Shown in pieces: positions 1 to 11,159 of a stretch of 64,000 bases of DNA. A program made the translations under genes and the position numbers. The notes under the pieces were generated by a model. That model saw nothing but the letters and a program-made list of their open reading frames with translations. It did no database searches and was not told where the DNA came from. The stretch lies in contig NZ_JAFMSX010000002.1 in the NCBI RefSeq assembly GCF_017916425.1, forward strand, positions 614,413-678,412, written 5' to 3'. Within the stretch, counting starts at the first letter, position 1; each line of letters opens with the position of its first letter. The stretch comes from Nocardioides sp. SYSU D00065. Lineage in GTDB: Bacteria; Actinomycetota; Actinomycetes; Propionibacteriales; Nocardioidaceae.

Positions 1-1221
1 TCGGGCGCGAGCCCCGACGAGTGCGTCGAGCAGATCGACATCGGCGGCCCCTCGATGGTGCGTGCCGCCGCCAAGAACCACCCGAGCGTCGCCATCGTCA
101 CCTCGCCCGCGTCGTACGACGACGTGCTGGCCGCCGTCGCGGCCGGGGGGTTCACCCTCGCCGAGCGGCAGCGCCTGGCCGCCGAGGCGTTCGTGCACAC
201 CGCGACCTACGACGTCCACGTCGCCTCCTGGATGGGCAACGTCCTGACCGACACCAGCGAGGGCTCCGGCTTCCCGGCCTGGATCGGCGCCACCTGGGAC
301 AAGCAGGCGGTGCTCCGCTACGGCGAGAACCCCCACCAGGGCGCCGCGCTGTACGCCAACGGCTTCCTGCCCGAGGGCCCCGGCCTGGCTCAGGCCACGC
401 AGCACCACGGCAAGGAGATGTCCTACAACAACTACGTCGACGCCGACGCGGCGCGCCGGGCGGCGTACGACTTCGACGAGCCGGCGGTGGCGATCATCAA
501 GCACGCCAACCCGTGCGGCATCGCGGTGGGGGACGACGTCGCCGCCGCGCACCGCAAGGCCCACGAGTGCGACCCGGTCAGCGCGTTCGGAGGCGTGATC
601 GCCACGAACGTGCCCGTCTCGGTGGCGATGGCCGAGCAGGTCGCCGAGATCTTCACCGAGGTGATCGTCGCCCCCGGCTACGAGGACGGTGCGATCGAGG
701 CGCTGCGCGCCAAGAAGAACATCCGCGTCCTGGAGTGCCCGCCGCTGGCGCGCGGGGGTGCCGAGACGCGGTCGATCTCCGGCGGCCTGCTCCTGCAGCA
801 GCGCGACGTCCTCTCCGCGGAGGGCGACGACCCGGCCACGTGGACCCTCGCCACCGGCGCCGCCGCCTCGCCCGAGGTCCTGGCCGACCTCGCCTTCGCC
901 TGGCGCGCCTGCCGCGCGGTGAAGTCCAACGCGATCCTGCTGGCCGCCGACGGCGCCTCCGTCGGCGTCGGCATGGGCCAGGTCAACCGCGTCGACTCCT
1001 GCCGGCTCGCGGTGGAACGGGCGGGGGAGCGGGCGGCCAGCGCCGTCGCGGCCTCGGACGCGTTCTTCCCGTTCGCGGACGGTCCGCAGATCCTCATCGA
1101 CGCCGGCGTGCGGGCGATCGTGCAGCCGGGCGGCTCCGTGCGCGACGCCGAGGTCGTCGCCGCGTGCGAGGCGGCGGGCGTGACGATGTACCTCACCGGC
1201 ACGCGGCACTTCTTCCACTGA
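1..1221 (+). CDS. purH: Bifunctional AICAR transformylase / IMP cyclohydrolase, 3' part
   Basis: The gene enters from the left edge; 406 codons are present of the roughly 520 usual in the family, so the N-terminal cyclohydrolase (MGS-like) domain is mostly missing from view. The visible part is the AICAR formyltransferase domain, which makes the last two steps of purine synthesis to IMP. Recognisable family blocks are [18 protein letters not shown] at the edge, [21 protein letters not shown], the catalytic Lys-His block [36 protein letters not shown] and the terminal TGTRHFFH. It ends with TGA immediately before repeat array A. The identification is firm. Confidence 0.97.
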   Translation, partial: SGASPDECVEQIDIGGPSMVRAAAKNHPSVAIVTSPASYDDVLAAVAAGGFTLAERQRLAAEAFVHTATYDVHVASWMGNVLTDTSEGSGFPAWIGATWDKQAVLRYGENPHQGAALYANGFLPEGPGLAQATQHHGKEMSYNNYVDADAARRAAYDFDEPAVAIIKHANPCGIAVGDDVAAAHRKAHECDPVSAFGGVIATNVPVSVAMAEQVAEIFTEVIVAPGYEDGAIEALRAKKNIRVLECPPLARGGAETRSISGGLLLQQRDVLSAEGDDPATWTLATGAAASPEVLADLAFAWRACRAVKSNAILLAADGASVGVGMGQVNRVDSCRLAVERAGERAASAVAASDAFFPFADGPQILIDAGVRAIVQPGGSVRDAEVVAACEAAGVTMYLTGTRHFFH

Positions 1222-1259
1222 TCGCGGGCGGCTGGCGGGGGTACGCCGGTCGTACGTTC

Positions 1260-1808
1260 AGCGGTGGCCCAGCCACATGCGGGCGCTGCGTGATGTGGCT
1301 GGCGCACCGCTGGGGCGGGCGACCCCGCGCGCGTCGTACGCCGAGCGGTGGCCCAGCCACATCCCGGCGCTGCGTGAGGTGGCTGGCGCACCGCCGGTGC
1401 AGGCGACACCCCTGCACTCGTACGCCGAGCGGTGGCTCAGCCACATGCGGGCTCTGCGTGATGTGGCTGGCGCACCGCCGGCGCGTGGGTACCCCCGCTC
1501 GTACGCCCAGCGGTGCCCCAGCCACATCCGGCCTTCGCGCGATGTGGCTGGCGCACCGCCGACGCGGGCACACCCGCACGTCGTACGCCGAGCGGTGGCT
1601 CAGCCACATCCGGGCGCTGCGTGATGTGGCTGACAAACCGCCGGCGCGGGCGACACCCGCGCGTCGTACGCCGAGCGGTGGCTCAGCCACATCCGGGCGC
1701 TGCGTGAGGTGGCTGGCGCACCGCCGGCGCGGGCGACACCCGCGCGTGGTACGCCGAGCGGTGCCCCAGCCACATCCGGCCCCCGCGAGATGTGGCTGGC
1801 GCACCGCC
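1260..1808. repeat. Repeat array A: seven tandem 52-bp interrupted palindromes
   Basis: This fills most of the 620-bp gap between purH and folD. Units are 1260-1311, 1344-1395, 1428-1479, 1509-1560, 1591-1642, 1674-1725 and 1757-1808, starting 81-84 bp apart. Each reads AGCGGTG, 4 nt, AGCCACAT, a 14-nt loop, ATGTGGCT (AGGTGGCT in units 2 and 6), 4 nt, CACCGCT or CACCGCC; unit 5 has a decayed right end. The left arm AGCCACAT is invariant. The 29-32 nt linkers are alike and contain a second hairpin, for example GCGCGGG/CCCGCGC at 1644-1662 and 1727-1745, and GTGCAGG/CCTGCAC at 1397-1417. Unit spacing is not a multiple of three, so the stretch is not coding. I do not recognise the family. Confidence 0.93.
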
Positions 1809-1841
1809 GGCGCGTGGAGGCGTGGCCCTAGACTGCCCGGC

Positions 1842-2690
1842 GTGACGGCACAGACCCTCGACGGGGCAGCAACCCTGCGGACCATCAAGGCGGAGCTGGC
1901 GGAGCGCGTTGCCGCGCTTCGGGAGCAGGGGGTCACCCCCGGGCTCGGCACGGTGCTGGTCGGCGACGACCCCGGCTCGCACTGGTACGTCGGCGCCAAG
2001 CACAAGGACTGCGCGGAGATCGGCATCACCTCGATCCGGCGCGACCTGCCGGCCACGGCCGACCAGGCCGAGGTGGAGGCCGTCATCGACGAGCTCAACG
2101 CCGACGACGCCTGCACCGGCTTCATCGTGCAGCAGCCCACCGGCCTCGACGAGTTCGCGCTGCTCTCGCGCGTCGACCCCGACAAGGACGTCGACGGACT
2201 GCACCCCACCAACCTCGGCAAGCTGGTCCTCGGCGAGGCCGGGCCGCTGCCGTGCACCCCCGTCGGTGCCATCGAGCTGCTGCGCCGCCACGGCGTCCAG
2301 ATCGCCGGGGCGGAGGTCGTCGTCGTCGGCCGCGGCCTCACGGTCGGCCGGCCGCTCGGCCTGCTCCTGACGCGGCGCTCGGAGAACGCGACCGTCACGC
2401 TGTGCCACACCGGCACCGTCGATCTCGCTGCGCACGTGCGCAACGCCGACATCGTCGTGGCCGCGGCCGGGGTGCCGGGGATCATCACCGCCGACATGGT
2501 CAAGCCGGGCGCCGCGGTGCTCGACGTCGGCGTCTCCCGCGTCGACGGCAAGGTCACCGGCGACGTGCACCCCGACGTGTGGGACGTGGCGGGCTGGGTC
2601 TCGCCCAACCCCAAGGGCGTCGGCCCGATGACGCGCGCGATGCTGCTGACCAACATCGTCGAGATCGCCGAGAAGTCCGTCCGGTCCTGA
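1842..2690 (+). CDS. folD: Methylenetetrahydrofolate dehydrogenase / cyclohydrolase
   Basis: FolD interconverts 5,10-methylene-, methenyl- and 10-formyl-tetrahydrofolate with NADP and so supplies one-carbon units to the adjacent purH reaction. The 282-residue length is normal. The catalytic lysine block [14 protein letters not shown] lies near residues 47-60, followed by [22 protein letters not shown], the Rossmann segment [17 protein letters not shown] and the terminal [16 protein letters not shown]. The GTG start at 1842 is chosen because a TAGACT -10-like box (1829-1834) sits 7 nt upstream, suggesting a leaderless transcript, and because family homology begins there. The reading frame stays open upstream through repeat array A, but that extension is not protein-like. 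Confidence 0.95.
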   Translation: MTAQTLDGAATLRTIKAELAERVAALREQGVTPGLGTVLVGDDPGSHWYVGAKHKDCAEIGITSIRRDLPATADQAEVEAVIDELNADDACTGFIVQQPTGLDEFALLSRVDPDKDVDGLHPTNLGKLVLGEAGPLPCTPVGAIELLRRHGVQIAGAEVVVVGRGLTVGRPLGLLLTRRSENATVTLCHTGTVDLAAHVRNADIVVAAAGVPGIITADMVKPGAAVLDVGVSRVDGKVTGDVHPDVWDVAGWVSPNPKGVGPMTRAMLLTNIVEIAEKSVRS

Positions 2691-2691
2691 G

Positions 2692-3057
2692 ATGACCGAG
2701 CCGGACCGCCCTGACCACATCGAGCCGCCCGAGTCGGTCGCGCCGACCTCGGCCGAGCCGGTGGACCCGGACGAGCCCCGGCGCTACCCGTCCACGATCG
2801 GCGGCACGTTCTACCTGCTCGTGCTCGGTGCCGTCGCGGTCGCGATGGTCCTCGTCGCCGTCGGCGAGTGGCGCCCAGGCATCCGGCTGATGGGCGGCTC
2901 GCTGATCTTCGCCGCCCTCCTGCGCCTGCTGCTGAGGAGTCGCGACGCAGGGATGCTGGCGGTGCGCCACAAGCTGCTCGACGCGGCCATCCTCATCGCG
3001 TTGGGCGGGTCGCTGGTGTTCCTCGCCGGCTCCATCCCGGACCAGCCAGGCCTGTGA
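2692..3057 (+). CDS. DUF3017 family small membrane protein
   Basis: A 121-residue protein starting one base after the folD stop, so almost certainly co-transcribed with it. Residues 1-35 are acidic and proline-rich, followed by three hydrophobic segments (about residues 39-60, 66-83 and 98-114) with the basic loop LLLRSRDAGMLAVRHK between the second and third. This size, topology and position behind folD are what I know of DUF3017 proteins in actinobacteria. No function is established and none is visible in the sequence. Confidence 0.8.
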   Translation: MTEPDRPDHIEPPESVAPTSAEPVDPDEPRRYPSTIGGTFYLLVLGAVAVAMVLVAVGEWRPGIRLMGGSLIFAALLRLLLRSRDAGMLAVRHKLLDAAILIALGGSLVFLAGSIPDQPGL

Positions 3058-3077
3058 CCGTCCCCTGAACGCAGGAA

Positions 3078-3125
3078 CGGTGCGTACGGCAGGACCGGGG
3101 CGTCCCGGACCCGCCGCACGCACCG
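3078..3125. terminator. Nested hairpin between converging genes
   Basis: CGGTGCGT (3078-3085) is complementary to ACGCACCG (3118-3125), and the enclosed sequence holds a second stem, CCGGG/CCCGG around GCGT. It lies between the 3' ends of the DUF3017 gene and mdh, the expected place for a bidirectional terminator. There is no clear T-run. Confidence 0.5.
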
Positions 3126-3146
3126 TCCGGTGCTGCGGAGCAGGGC

Positions 3147-4133
3147 TCAGATGAGCCCGAGCTCGGTGACGGCCTGACGCTCGTCGGCGAGCTCCGCGGT
3201 GGAGGCGTCGATGCGGGCGCGGGAGAAGTCGTCGATGTCCAGCCCCTCGACGATCGACCAGTCACCACCGGACGTGGTGACCGGGAACGACGACACGAGG
3301 CCCTCGGGCACGCCGTACTCCCCGCGGGACACGACCGCCATCGACACCCAGTCGTCCGGCGCCGAGCCGTAGAGCCAGTCGCGGGCGGCGTCGATGGTGG
3401 CGGACGCGGCCGAGGCGGCCGAGGACGAGCCGCGGGCGTCGATGATCGCGGCACCGCGCTTGGCGACGGTCGGGATGAACGTGTTCTCGAGCCAGTCCTG
3501 GTCGCCGACCAGCTCGGCGGCGTTCTGGCCGTTGACCTCCGCGTGGAACAGGTCGGGGTACTGCGTGGCCGAGTGGTTGCCCCAGATGGTCATCTTCTTG
3601 ATGTCGGTGACCTTGGCCCCGGTCTTGGTCGCGAGCTGCGAGATCGCGCGGTTGTGGTCGAGGCGGGTGAGCGCCGAGAACCGCTCGCGCGGGATGTCGG
3701 GGGCGTTGCTCATCGCGATGAGGGCGTTGGTGTTGGCCGGGTTGCCGGTCACGCCGATGCGCACGTCGTCGGCCGCGACCGCGTTGAGGGCCTTGCCCTG
3801 GGCGGTGAAGATGGCGCCGTTGGCGGAGAGCAGGTCCCCACGCTCCATGCCGGGGCCGCGGGGGCGGGCACCGACCAGCAGGGCCAGGTTGACCCCGTCG
3901 AAGATCTTCTCGGCGTCCGCGCCGATCTCGACGCCGGCGAGGCCGGGGAACGCGCAGTCGTCGAGCTCCATGACGACGCCCTCGAGCGCCTTGAGGGCGG
4001 GCTCGATCTCGAGCAGGCGCAGCTCGATGGGCCGGTCCGCGGTCAGCGCACCGCTGGCGAGGCGGAAGAGCAGGCTGTAGCCGATCTGGCCGGCGGCGCC
4101 GGTGACGGCGACCTTGAGCGGTTCGGAGGTCAC
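3147..4133 (-). CDS. mdh: Malate dehydrogenase
   Basis: NAD-dependent malate dehydrogenase of the TCA cycle, 328 residues, cytoplasmic. The Rossmann motif GAAGQIGY lies at residues 11-18. The substrate-loop arginines are in [14 protein letters not shown], followed by [22 protein letters not shown] and the catalytic histidine block [12 protein letters not shown]. The start is GTG (complement of 4131-4133), preceded at a good distance by GAGGAG. It is a single-gene unit, divergent from the lipoprotein gene at 4247. Confidence 0.95.
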   Translation of the reverse strand: MTSEPLKVAVTGAAGQIGYSLLFRLASGALTADRPIELRLLEIEPALKALEGVVMELDDCAFPGLAGVEIGADAEKIFDGVNLALLVGARPRGPGMERGDLLSANGAIFTAQGKALNAVAADDVRIGVTGNPANTNALIAMSNAPDIPRERFSALTRLDHNRAISQLATKTGAKVTDIKKMTIWGNHSATQYPDLFHAEVNGQNAAELVGDQDWLENTFIPTVAKRGAAIIDARGSSSAASAASATIDAARDWLYGSAPDDWVSMAVVSRGEYGVPEGLVSSFPVTTSGGDWSIVEGLDIDDFSRARIDASTAELADERQAVTELGLI

Positions 4134-4246
4134 GGTGGTACTCCTCGTGGGTGTGCGTGGATGAGCGTGAGGGGTGCAGCCTTGCTGACGCTAGCAGCGC
4201 CGGTTCCCGCGCCGGACCCGTGGTGGCGGCTGGCATGCTGGCGCCC

Positions 4247-4951
4247 ATGCCCCGAGCCGTACGTCGCCCCCGCGCGGGCGCCGGCGTCCTCGCCGCGCTG
4301 GCCCTCGGCGTCCCCGCGCTCGCCGGGTGCGCCGGCATCGGACAGCCTGCTCCCTACGACTCGGTCGGCATCAACGGCCTGGTCATCCCCACGCCCTCGC
4401 CGGACCCCGAGGACTTCGTCGGCGGCGTCGACAACCCGTGGCTGCCGCTCGAGCCGGGAGCGACCTGGTCCTACGAGGTGACCGACGAGGGCCGCGAGAT
4501 CGGCGCCGTCGAGACCGAGGTGCTCGAGGACCCCAGCGTGGTCGCCGGTCTGGGCGCCACGGTCGTCCGCACCACCACGCGCATCGGGCGGGACGCGGCC
4601 GAGGAGACCCGGTTCTACGCCCAGGACGAGGACGGCAACGTGTGGCTGGTGGGCGCCGACGGTGCCGTCGGCAGCTGGCGCGCGGGCGAGGACGGCGCCG
4701 AGGCGGGACTCGCCATGCCGGCCGACCCGCGCCTCGGCGACGGCTGGCTGGCGTACGCCGCTCCGGGCCTGCCGCGGGCGAGCACGACCGTCGAGGACCA
4801 GTCGCGGCAGATGGTGCAGACGCGGGAGGCGGGACGCAACGAGGCCGACACCGCGACGCGCAACGTGTACGAGTCGGGTGTCGGCCTCGTCAGCGTCGAG
4901 GACCTCGACGCCGGCTGGGTGGCCCGGCGGGTGAGCGGTCCCGCGGACTAG
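4247..4951 (+). CDS. Putative secreted lipoprotein, unknown function
   Basis: A 234-residue protein with a basic N-terminus, a hydrophobic stretch and the lipobox LAGC with the acylated cysteine at about residue 28. The mature part contains VDNPWLPLEPGATWSYEV followed by alternating strand-like segments rich in Glu, Thr and Val; this opening is shared by a group of secreted actinobacterial proteins of unknown role. ATG at 4247 is preferred over the in-frame ATG at 4235 because it gives the more compact signal peptide. The stop codon overlaps that of the converging aquaporin gene in the shared tetranucleotide CTAG at 4948-4951. Confidence 0.75.
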   Translation: MPRAVRRPRAGAGVLAALALGVPALAGCAGIGQPAPYDSVGINGLVIPTPSPDPEDFVGGVDNPWLPLEPGATWSYEVTDEGREIGAVETEVLEDPSVVAGLGATVVRTTTRIGRDAAEETRFYAQDEDGNVWLVGADGAVGSWRAGEDGAEAGLAMPADPRLGDGWLAYAAPGLPRASTTVEDQSRQMVQTREAGRNEADTATRNVYESGVGLVSVEDLDAGWVARRVSGPAD

Positions 4952-6060
4952 TCGGGGCGGCGCACCTGGGTGCGGCCGTCGTCGTCGCCGTCCGGGTTGC
5001 CCCAGTGGCCGGGAGCGCTCTGCTGTCCGGGCTGGGCGCCGGGGGCCGGCGGGGCACCCCACTGGCCGGGCTGAGCCGGCTGCGTCGGCGGCTGGTAGGG
5101 CTCGGGCTGGCCCCACTGGCCGGGCTGGGCGGGCGGACCCGCGGGCGGCGCGGCCTGGGGAGCGCCGTAGGCCGGGTCGGGCTGCTGCTGCGGCGCGGGC
5201 TGGCCCCACTGCTGCTGCGGGGGAGCGCCCCAGGCGGCACCGGGCTGGCCCCAGCCACCCTGCTGGCCCTGGTTCCACTGGGCCTCGTAGTTGCCCGGGA
5301 CGAACTGGTCCTTGCGGCCGCCGCCGAAGTTGAGGCCGGAGCCGGCGACGGGCGCGGCGCCCTGTCCGAAGAGGATCGGGTAGGTGAGGCCGGCGATCGC
5401 CGCGCCGAGGAGCGGCGCCAGGACGAAGAGCCAGAGCTGGACGATCGCGTCGGTGCCGGCGAAGACGCCGGGACCGATGGAGCGGGCCGGGTTGACCGAG
5501 GTGCCCGTGGCGCTCATCGAGGCGAAGTGGATCATCGCGAGGGCGAAGCCGATGGCTAGCGGGCCGAGCGCCACGTTGACCTCGTTGCGCTCGTCGGTCA
5601 CCGCGAGGATCACCCAGAGGAAGACGGCGGTGAGCAGGATCTCGAGCAGCAGCGCGGCCCACCAGGCGTAGCCGGTGCCCTGGTCGCCGAAGAAGTTCTG
5701 GGCCATGTTGCCCTCGGCGCTGAAGCCGTCGAAGCCGTGGTTGAGCCCGAACAACGCGGCGCCGGCGAGCAGGCCGCCGAGGAGCTGGGCGGCCATGTAG
5801 ATGCCGACCTGGTTCCACGGGAGGCGACCGCCGAGCACGGCGCCCAGCGTGACCGCGGGGTTGAAGTGGCCGCCGGAGATGCGCCCCACCGCGTAGGCCA
5901 TGACCACGACGGTCAAGCCGAAGGTCAGGCCGGTGGCGACGTAGTCGCCGCCGCTGCGCATGGCTGCCCCGCAGCCGAAGAACACGAGCACGAAGGTGCC
6001 CAGCGTCTCGGCGGTGAACTTCTGTCCGGTCGTCGGCGTGTCTGCGACGGTGTCAGTCAT
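4948..6060 (-). CDS. Aquaporin (MIP family) with long Gly/Pro/Gln-rich C-terminal tail
   Basis: Residues 15-230 form a six-helix MIP channel with both NPA boxes (SGGHFNPAVT near 62-71 and TSVNPARS near 187-194). By comparison with E. coli AqpZ the selectivity filter reads Phe47, His178, Thr187 and Arg193, which predicts a water channel rather than a glycerol facilitator. Residues about 231-370 are a disordered tail built from irregular WGQP, QQQ and PPAQPGQ segments, unusual for the family and presumably cytoplasmic. The ATG start at 6060 follows GGAGGACAGCC. The gene is divergent from icd. Confidence 0.92.
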   Translation of the reverse strand: MTDTVADTPTTGQKFTAETLGTFVLVFFGCGAAMRSGGDYVATGLTFGLTVVVMAYAVGRISGGHFNPAVTLGAVLGGRLPWNQVGIYMAAQLLGGLLAGAALFGLNHGFDGFSAEGNMAQNFFGDQGTGYAWWAALLLEILLTAVFLWVILAVTDERNEVNVALGPLAIGFALAMIHFASMSATGTSVNPARSIGPGVFAGTDAIVQLWLFVLAPLLGAAIAGLTYPILFGQGAAPVAGSGLNFGGGRKDQFVPGNYEAQWNQGQQGGWGQPGAAWGAPPQQQWGQPAPQQQPDPAYGAPQAAPPAGPPAQPGQWGQPEPYQPPTQPAQPGQWGAPPAPGAQPGQQSAPGHWGNPDGDDDGRTQVRRPD

Positions 6061-6115
6061 CGTGGCTGTCCTCCAGGTCGTGGGCCGGACCCCGCGTCGG
6101 CCACGCGCACTCTAG

Positions 6116-8461
<2,346 letters not shown>

Positions 8462-8481
8462 GCGCGAGCCGCGTCACAGAC

Positions 8482-8512
8482 GGAGCCCCCGGGGAATACC
8501 CCCGAAGGCTCC
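8482..8512 (+). terminator. Terminator after icd
   Basis: GGAGCC and GGCTCC enclose a second stem, CCGGGG/CCCCCG, with an AATA loop. It lies 20 bp after the icd stop and is followed by TGTCTTG. Confidence 0.75.
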
Positions 8513-8528
8513 TGTCTTGCGCCAGGTG

Positions 8529-9764
8529 ATGACGACGACTGCCGCCACCACCGACCTTCCCGCCGACGACCTCGACGTCCCCTCGGTGACCGCCCGCCAC
8601 TTCGGCCTGGCCGTCCTCGCCCTGGCGATGGGCGGCTTCGCCATCGGCACCGCCGAGTTCGTGACGATGGGGCTGCTGCCCCAGATCGCGGGAGGCGTCG
8701 ACGTCTCGATCCCCACCGGCGGCCACGTGATCTCGGCGTACGCGGTGGGCGTGGTCGTGGGCGCGCCCGTGCTCGCCTTCCTCGGGGCGCGGCTCCCGCG
8801 CCGGGCGATGCTCGTCGCGCTGATGGCCGCCTTCGCGGTCGGCAACGGGGTGAGCGCGCTGGCGACGTCGTACGAGCAGCTGATGGTCGCCCGATTCGCG
8901 GCCGGGCTGCCGCACGGGGCGTACTTCGGTGTGGCCTCGCTCGTCGCGGCGAGCCTGGCGCGGCCGTCGCGCAAGGGGCGAGCGGTCTCGCAGGTGATGC
9001 TCGGCCTGTCCGTGGCCAACGTGCTCGGCGTGCCGGCGGCGACCGTGCTGGGCCAGGAGCTGGGCTGGCGAGCGGCCTTCTGGGCCGTCAGCGTGCTCGC
9101 GCTGCTGACGCTCGCGCTGGTGACCTGGTTCGTGCCGTCGGTCGCGGGAGACGCCGGCGCGAGCGGACGGCGCGAGCTCTCCGCCTTCGCCGTGCCCCAG
9201 GTCTGGCTGACGCTGCTGGCCGGCGCCGTCGGCTTCGGCGGCATGTTCGCGGTCTACTCCTACATCGCCCCCGTGGTCACCGACGTGGCCGGGCTGGGCG
9301 AGCGATCGGTCCCGGTCTACCTGCTGGCCTTCGGGCTCGGCATGGTGGCCGGCACCTGGGTCGCGGGGATCATGGCCGACTGGTCGATCTTCCGCTCGCT
9401 GATCATCGGCGGCACGGGCATGGCCGCGACGATGCTGGCCTTCTGGGTCGCCGCCCCGCACGGGTGGGCCGCGCTGCCGATCGTCTTCCTCATCACCACC
9501 CTCGGCTCCGTGCTGGTGGTCAACCTGCAGCTGCGACTCATGGACGTGGCCGGTGACGCCCAGACCCTGGGTGCCGCGATGAACCACGCCTCGCTCAACG
9601 TCGCCAACGCCCTCGGCGCATGGCTCGGCGGCCTCGTCATCGCCGCCGGCTGGGGCCTGCGCGCACCGGCACTGGTCGGCCTCGCGCTGTCGCTGGGCGG
9701 GGTGGCGATCCTGCTGGTGTCGGCGCGACTGCACGTGCGTCAGCGCGACGCCGCCTCGGCCTGA
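8529..9764 (+). CDS. MFS transporter, DHA1/AraJ-like exporter
   Basis: A 411-residue protein with about twelve hydrophobic helices. The first helix carries the segment GGFAIGTAEFVTMGLLPQIA typical of AraJ/DHA1-type exporters. The loop between helices 2 and 3 reads LGARLPRRAML and helix 5 contains a PAATVLGQELGWR block. Such proteins export sugars, drugs or metabolites by proton antiport; the substrate cannot be inferred. ATG 8529 is taken over TTG 8517. It is isolated, between the icd terminator and the small ORF at 9907. Confidence 0.85.
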   Translation: MTTTAATTDLPADDLDVPSVTARHFGLAVLALAMGGFAIGTAEFVTMGLLPQIAGGVDVSIPTGGHVISAYAVGVVVGAPVLAFLGARLPRRAMLVALMAAFAVGNGVSALATSYEQLMVARFAAGLPHGAYFGVASLVAASLARPSRKGRAVSQVMLGLSVANVLGVPAATVLGQELGWRAAFWAVSVLALLTLALVTWFVPSVAGDAGASGRRELSAFAVPQVWLTLLAGAVGFGGMFAVYSYIAPVVTDVAGLGERSVPVYLLAFGLGMVAGTWVAGIMADWSIFRSLIIGGTGMAATMLAFWVAAPHGWAALPIVFLITTLGSVLVVNLQLRLMDVAGDAQTLGAAMNHASLNVANALGAWLGGLVIAAGWGLRAPALVGLALSLGGVAILLVSARLHVRQRDAASA

Positions 9765-9820
9765 CCCCCGCGGGACGCGCGGCGGGTGCACGCCTTTTCC
9801 GTGCATGTTGCGTGGAGTTA

Positions 9821-9899
9821 ACACAACCGGAACCCTTGTGTAGCCCTCCTTTGTAACGATCCAATTCGTGGGGTGGACCCGCCACCCGGAGAACGGAGG
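9821..9899 (+). promoter_or_regulatory. Lower-GC leader with two small hairpins before the 51-residue ORF
   Basis: This stretch is unusually AT-rich for the window (GGAGTTAACACAACC and TTTGTAACGATCC). It holds an inverted repeat ACACAA/TTGTGT at 9821-9841 and a perfect hairpin GGGTGG/CCACCC at 9871-9887 just before the GGAGGG ribosome site at 9895-9900. A promoter with a structured leader is plausible. Confidence 0.4.
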
Positions 9900-9906
9900 G
9901 ATCAAC

Positions 9907-10062
9907 ATGGACGAGAAGCTCTCGAAGGAGATCGAGCGCCGCCGGCAGCTGGCCGACCGCAACGTGGGTGCCGTCGTGAGCCTGCTGGAGCGACGCCAGG
10001 AGCTGCGCGGGATCTACCCGATGGCCGACCTGGTCGCCGACAACGTGGGCTGGGTAGTCTGA
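9907..10062 (+). CDS. Small protein of 51 residues, unknown
   Basis: Starts MDEKLSKEIERRRQLADRN and ends with ADNVGWVV. Residues 1-33 are highly charged and predicted helical or coiled-coil; the C-terminal third is more hydrophobic. No signal peptide is present. The evidence that it is real is a strong ribosome site (GGAGGG) 6 nt before ATG 9907, typical codon use, and a distinct lower-GC leader of its own. A longer reading from ATG 9868 would lack a ribosome site. I do not recognise a family; a regulatory or adaptor role is only a guess. Confidence 0.6.
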   Translation: MDEKLSKEIERRRQLADRNVGAVVSLLERRQELRGIYPMADLVADNVGWVV

Positions 10063-10129
10063 CCTCTCCCGCGCTGGTGCTCCCGTCCCCCGTCGAGTCG
10101 CGGGGCGTCGGCGGTGAGAGACTGATCGC

Positions 10130-11149
10130 ATGTCGACCACGCCCGCCTCGCGTCCGCGGGTCCTCTCCGGCATCCAGCCGACAGCGGACTCCTTCCACCT
10201 CGGGAACTTCCTCGGGGCGCTACGCCAGTGGGTCGCACTCCAGGAGGAGTTCGAGCCCTTCTACTTCATCGCGGACCTGCACTCCATCACCGTCGAGCAC
10301 GACCCTAAGCTCCTGCGCGAGCGCACGCTGGTGTCCGTCGCGCAGCTCCTCGCCGCCGGCGTCGACCCGGCCCGCGCGACGATCTTCGTGCAGAGCCAGG
10401 TGCCTGCGCACACCCAGGCCGGCTGGGTGCTGCAGTGCCTCACGGGGTTCGGCGAGGCACGTCGGATGACGCAGTTCAAGGACAAGTCCGCCAAGGGCGG
10501 CGAGGGCGCGTCCAGCGTCGGGCTGTTCACCTATCCCATCCTCCAGGCGGCCGACATCCTGCTCTACCGGCCGCAGTACGTCCCGGTGGGGGAGGACCAG
10601 CGCCAGCACCTCGAGCTGACCCGCGACCTGGCCGCGCGCTTCAACCACCGGTTCAAGAAGACCTTCCGCGCGCCCGAGCCGTACATCCTCGAGTCGACGG
10701 CGAAGATCTACGACCTGCAGATCCCCGAGAAGCAGATGTCGAAGTCCATCGGCGGGCAGGGCTGCGTGTGGGTCCTCGACGAGCCCACCGTGGTGACCAA
10801 AAAGTTCAGGTCCGCGGTGACCGACTCGGAGACCGAGATCCGCTTCGACCGGGAGACCAAGCCCGGCGTCAGCAACCTGCTCAGCATCCACTCGGCGCTG
10901 TCGGGGGAGAAGGTCGAGGAGCTGGTCGCCTCCTTCGAGGGTCGCGGCTACGGTGACCTCAAGTCCGAGGTCGCCGAGGTGGTCCTCGGCGTGCTGACCC
11001 CGATCCGCGAGCGCACGCGCGAGCTGCTCGCCGACCGCACCGAGCTGGAGCGGATCCTCGGTGAGGGCGCCGAACGCGCGGGCGCCGTGGCGGAGGCCAC
11101 CCTGCGCGACGTCTACGACCGCGTCGGCTTCCTGCCCGCGGGTCGCTAG
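10130..11149 (+). CDS. trpS: Tryptophan--tRNA ligase
   Basis: Class I aminoacyl-tRNA synthetase charging tRNA-Trp, 339 residues, cytoplasmic. The HIGH-like motif is in [18 protein letters not shown] (residues about 13-30) and the KMSKS loop is [11 protein letters not shown]. Other family blocks are [23 protein letters not shown] and [18 protein letters not shown]. It heads a short same-strand cluster with the 2'-5' RNA ligase-like gene 10 bp downstream and the YihY gene beyond, though the former may also have its own promoter. Confidence 0.96.
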   Translation: MSTTPASRPRVLSGIQPTADSFHLGNFLGALRQWVALQEEFEPFYFIADLHSITVEHDPKLLRERTLVSVAQLLAAGVDPARATIFVQSQVPAHTQAGWVLQCLTGFGEARRMTQFKDKSAKGGEGASSVGLFTYPILQAADILLYRPQYVPVGEDQRQHLELTRDLAARFNHRFKKTFRAPEPYILESTAKIYDLQIPEKQMSKSIGGQGCVWVLDEPTVVTKKFRSAVTDSETEIRFDRETKPGVSNLLSIHSALSGEKVEELVASFEGRGYGDLKSEVAEVVLGVLTPIRERTRELLADRTELERILGEGAERAGAVAEATLRDVYDRVGFLPAGR

Positions 11150-11159
11150 GGTCGCTGAC

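Noticed and set aside
1260..1808. A CRISPR array (52-bp repeats with about 30-bp spacers)
   Set aside because: The spacers are similar to one another and form their own hairpin, the repeats vary by array, and no cas gene is in the window.
1193..2656. Long minus-strand frames over the repeats and folD
   Set aside because: Arg/Ser/Pro-rich shadow translations of GC-rich coding DNA and of the palindromes, without homology or ribosome sites.
21..2690. One very long open frame running from the purH region through repeat array A into folD
   Set aside because: Only the folD part (from 1842) is protein-like. Over purH it is the wrong frame, and in array A the unit spacing of 81-84 bp shifts frame from unit to unit.
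9765..9805. A rho-independent terminator after the MFS gene
   Set aside because: Only weak 5-6 bp stems (CCCGC/GCGGG and TGCACG/CGTGCA) are present, with a TTTT in a loop and not after a stem.
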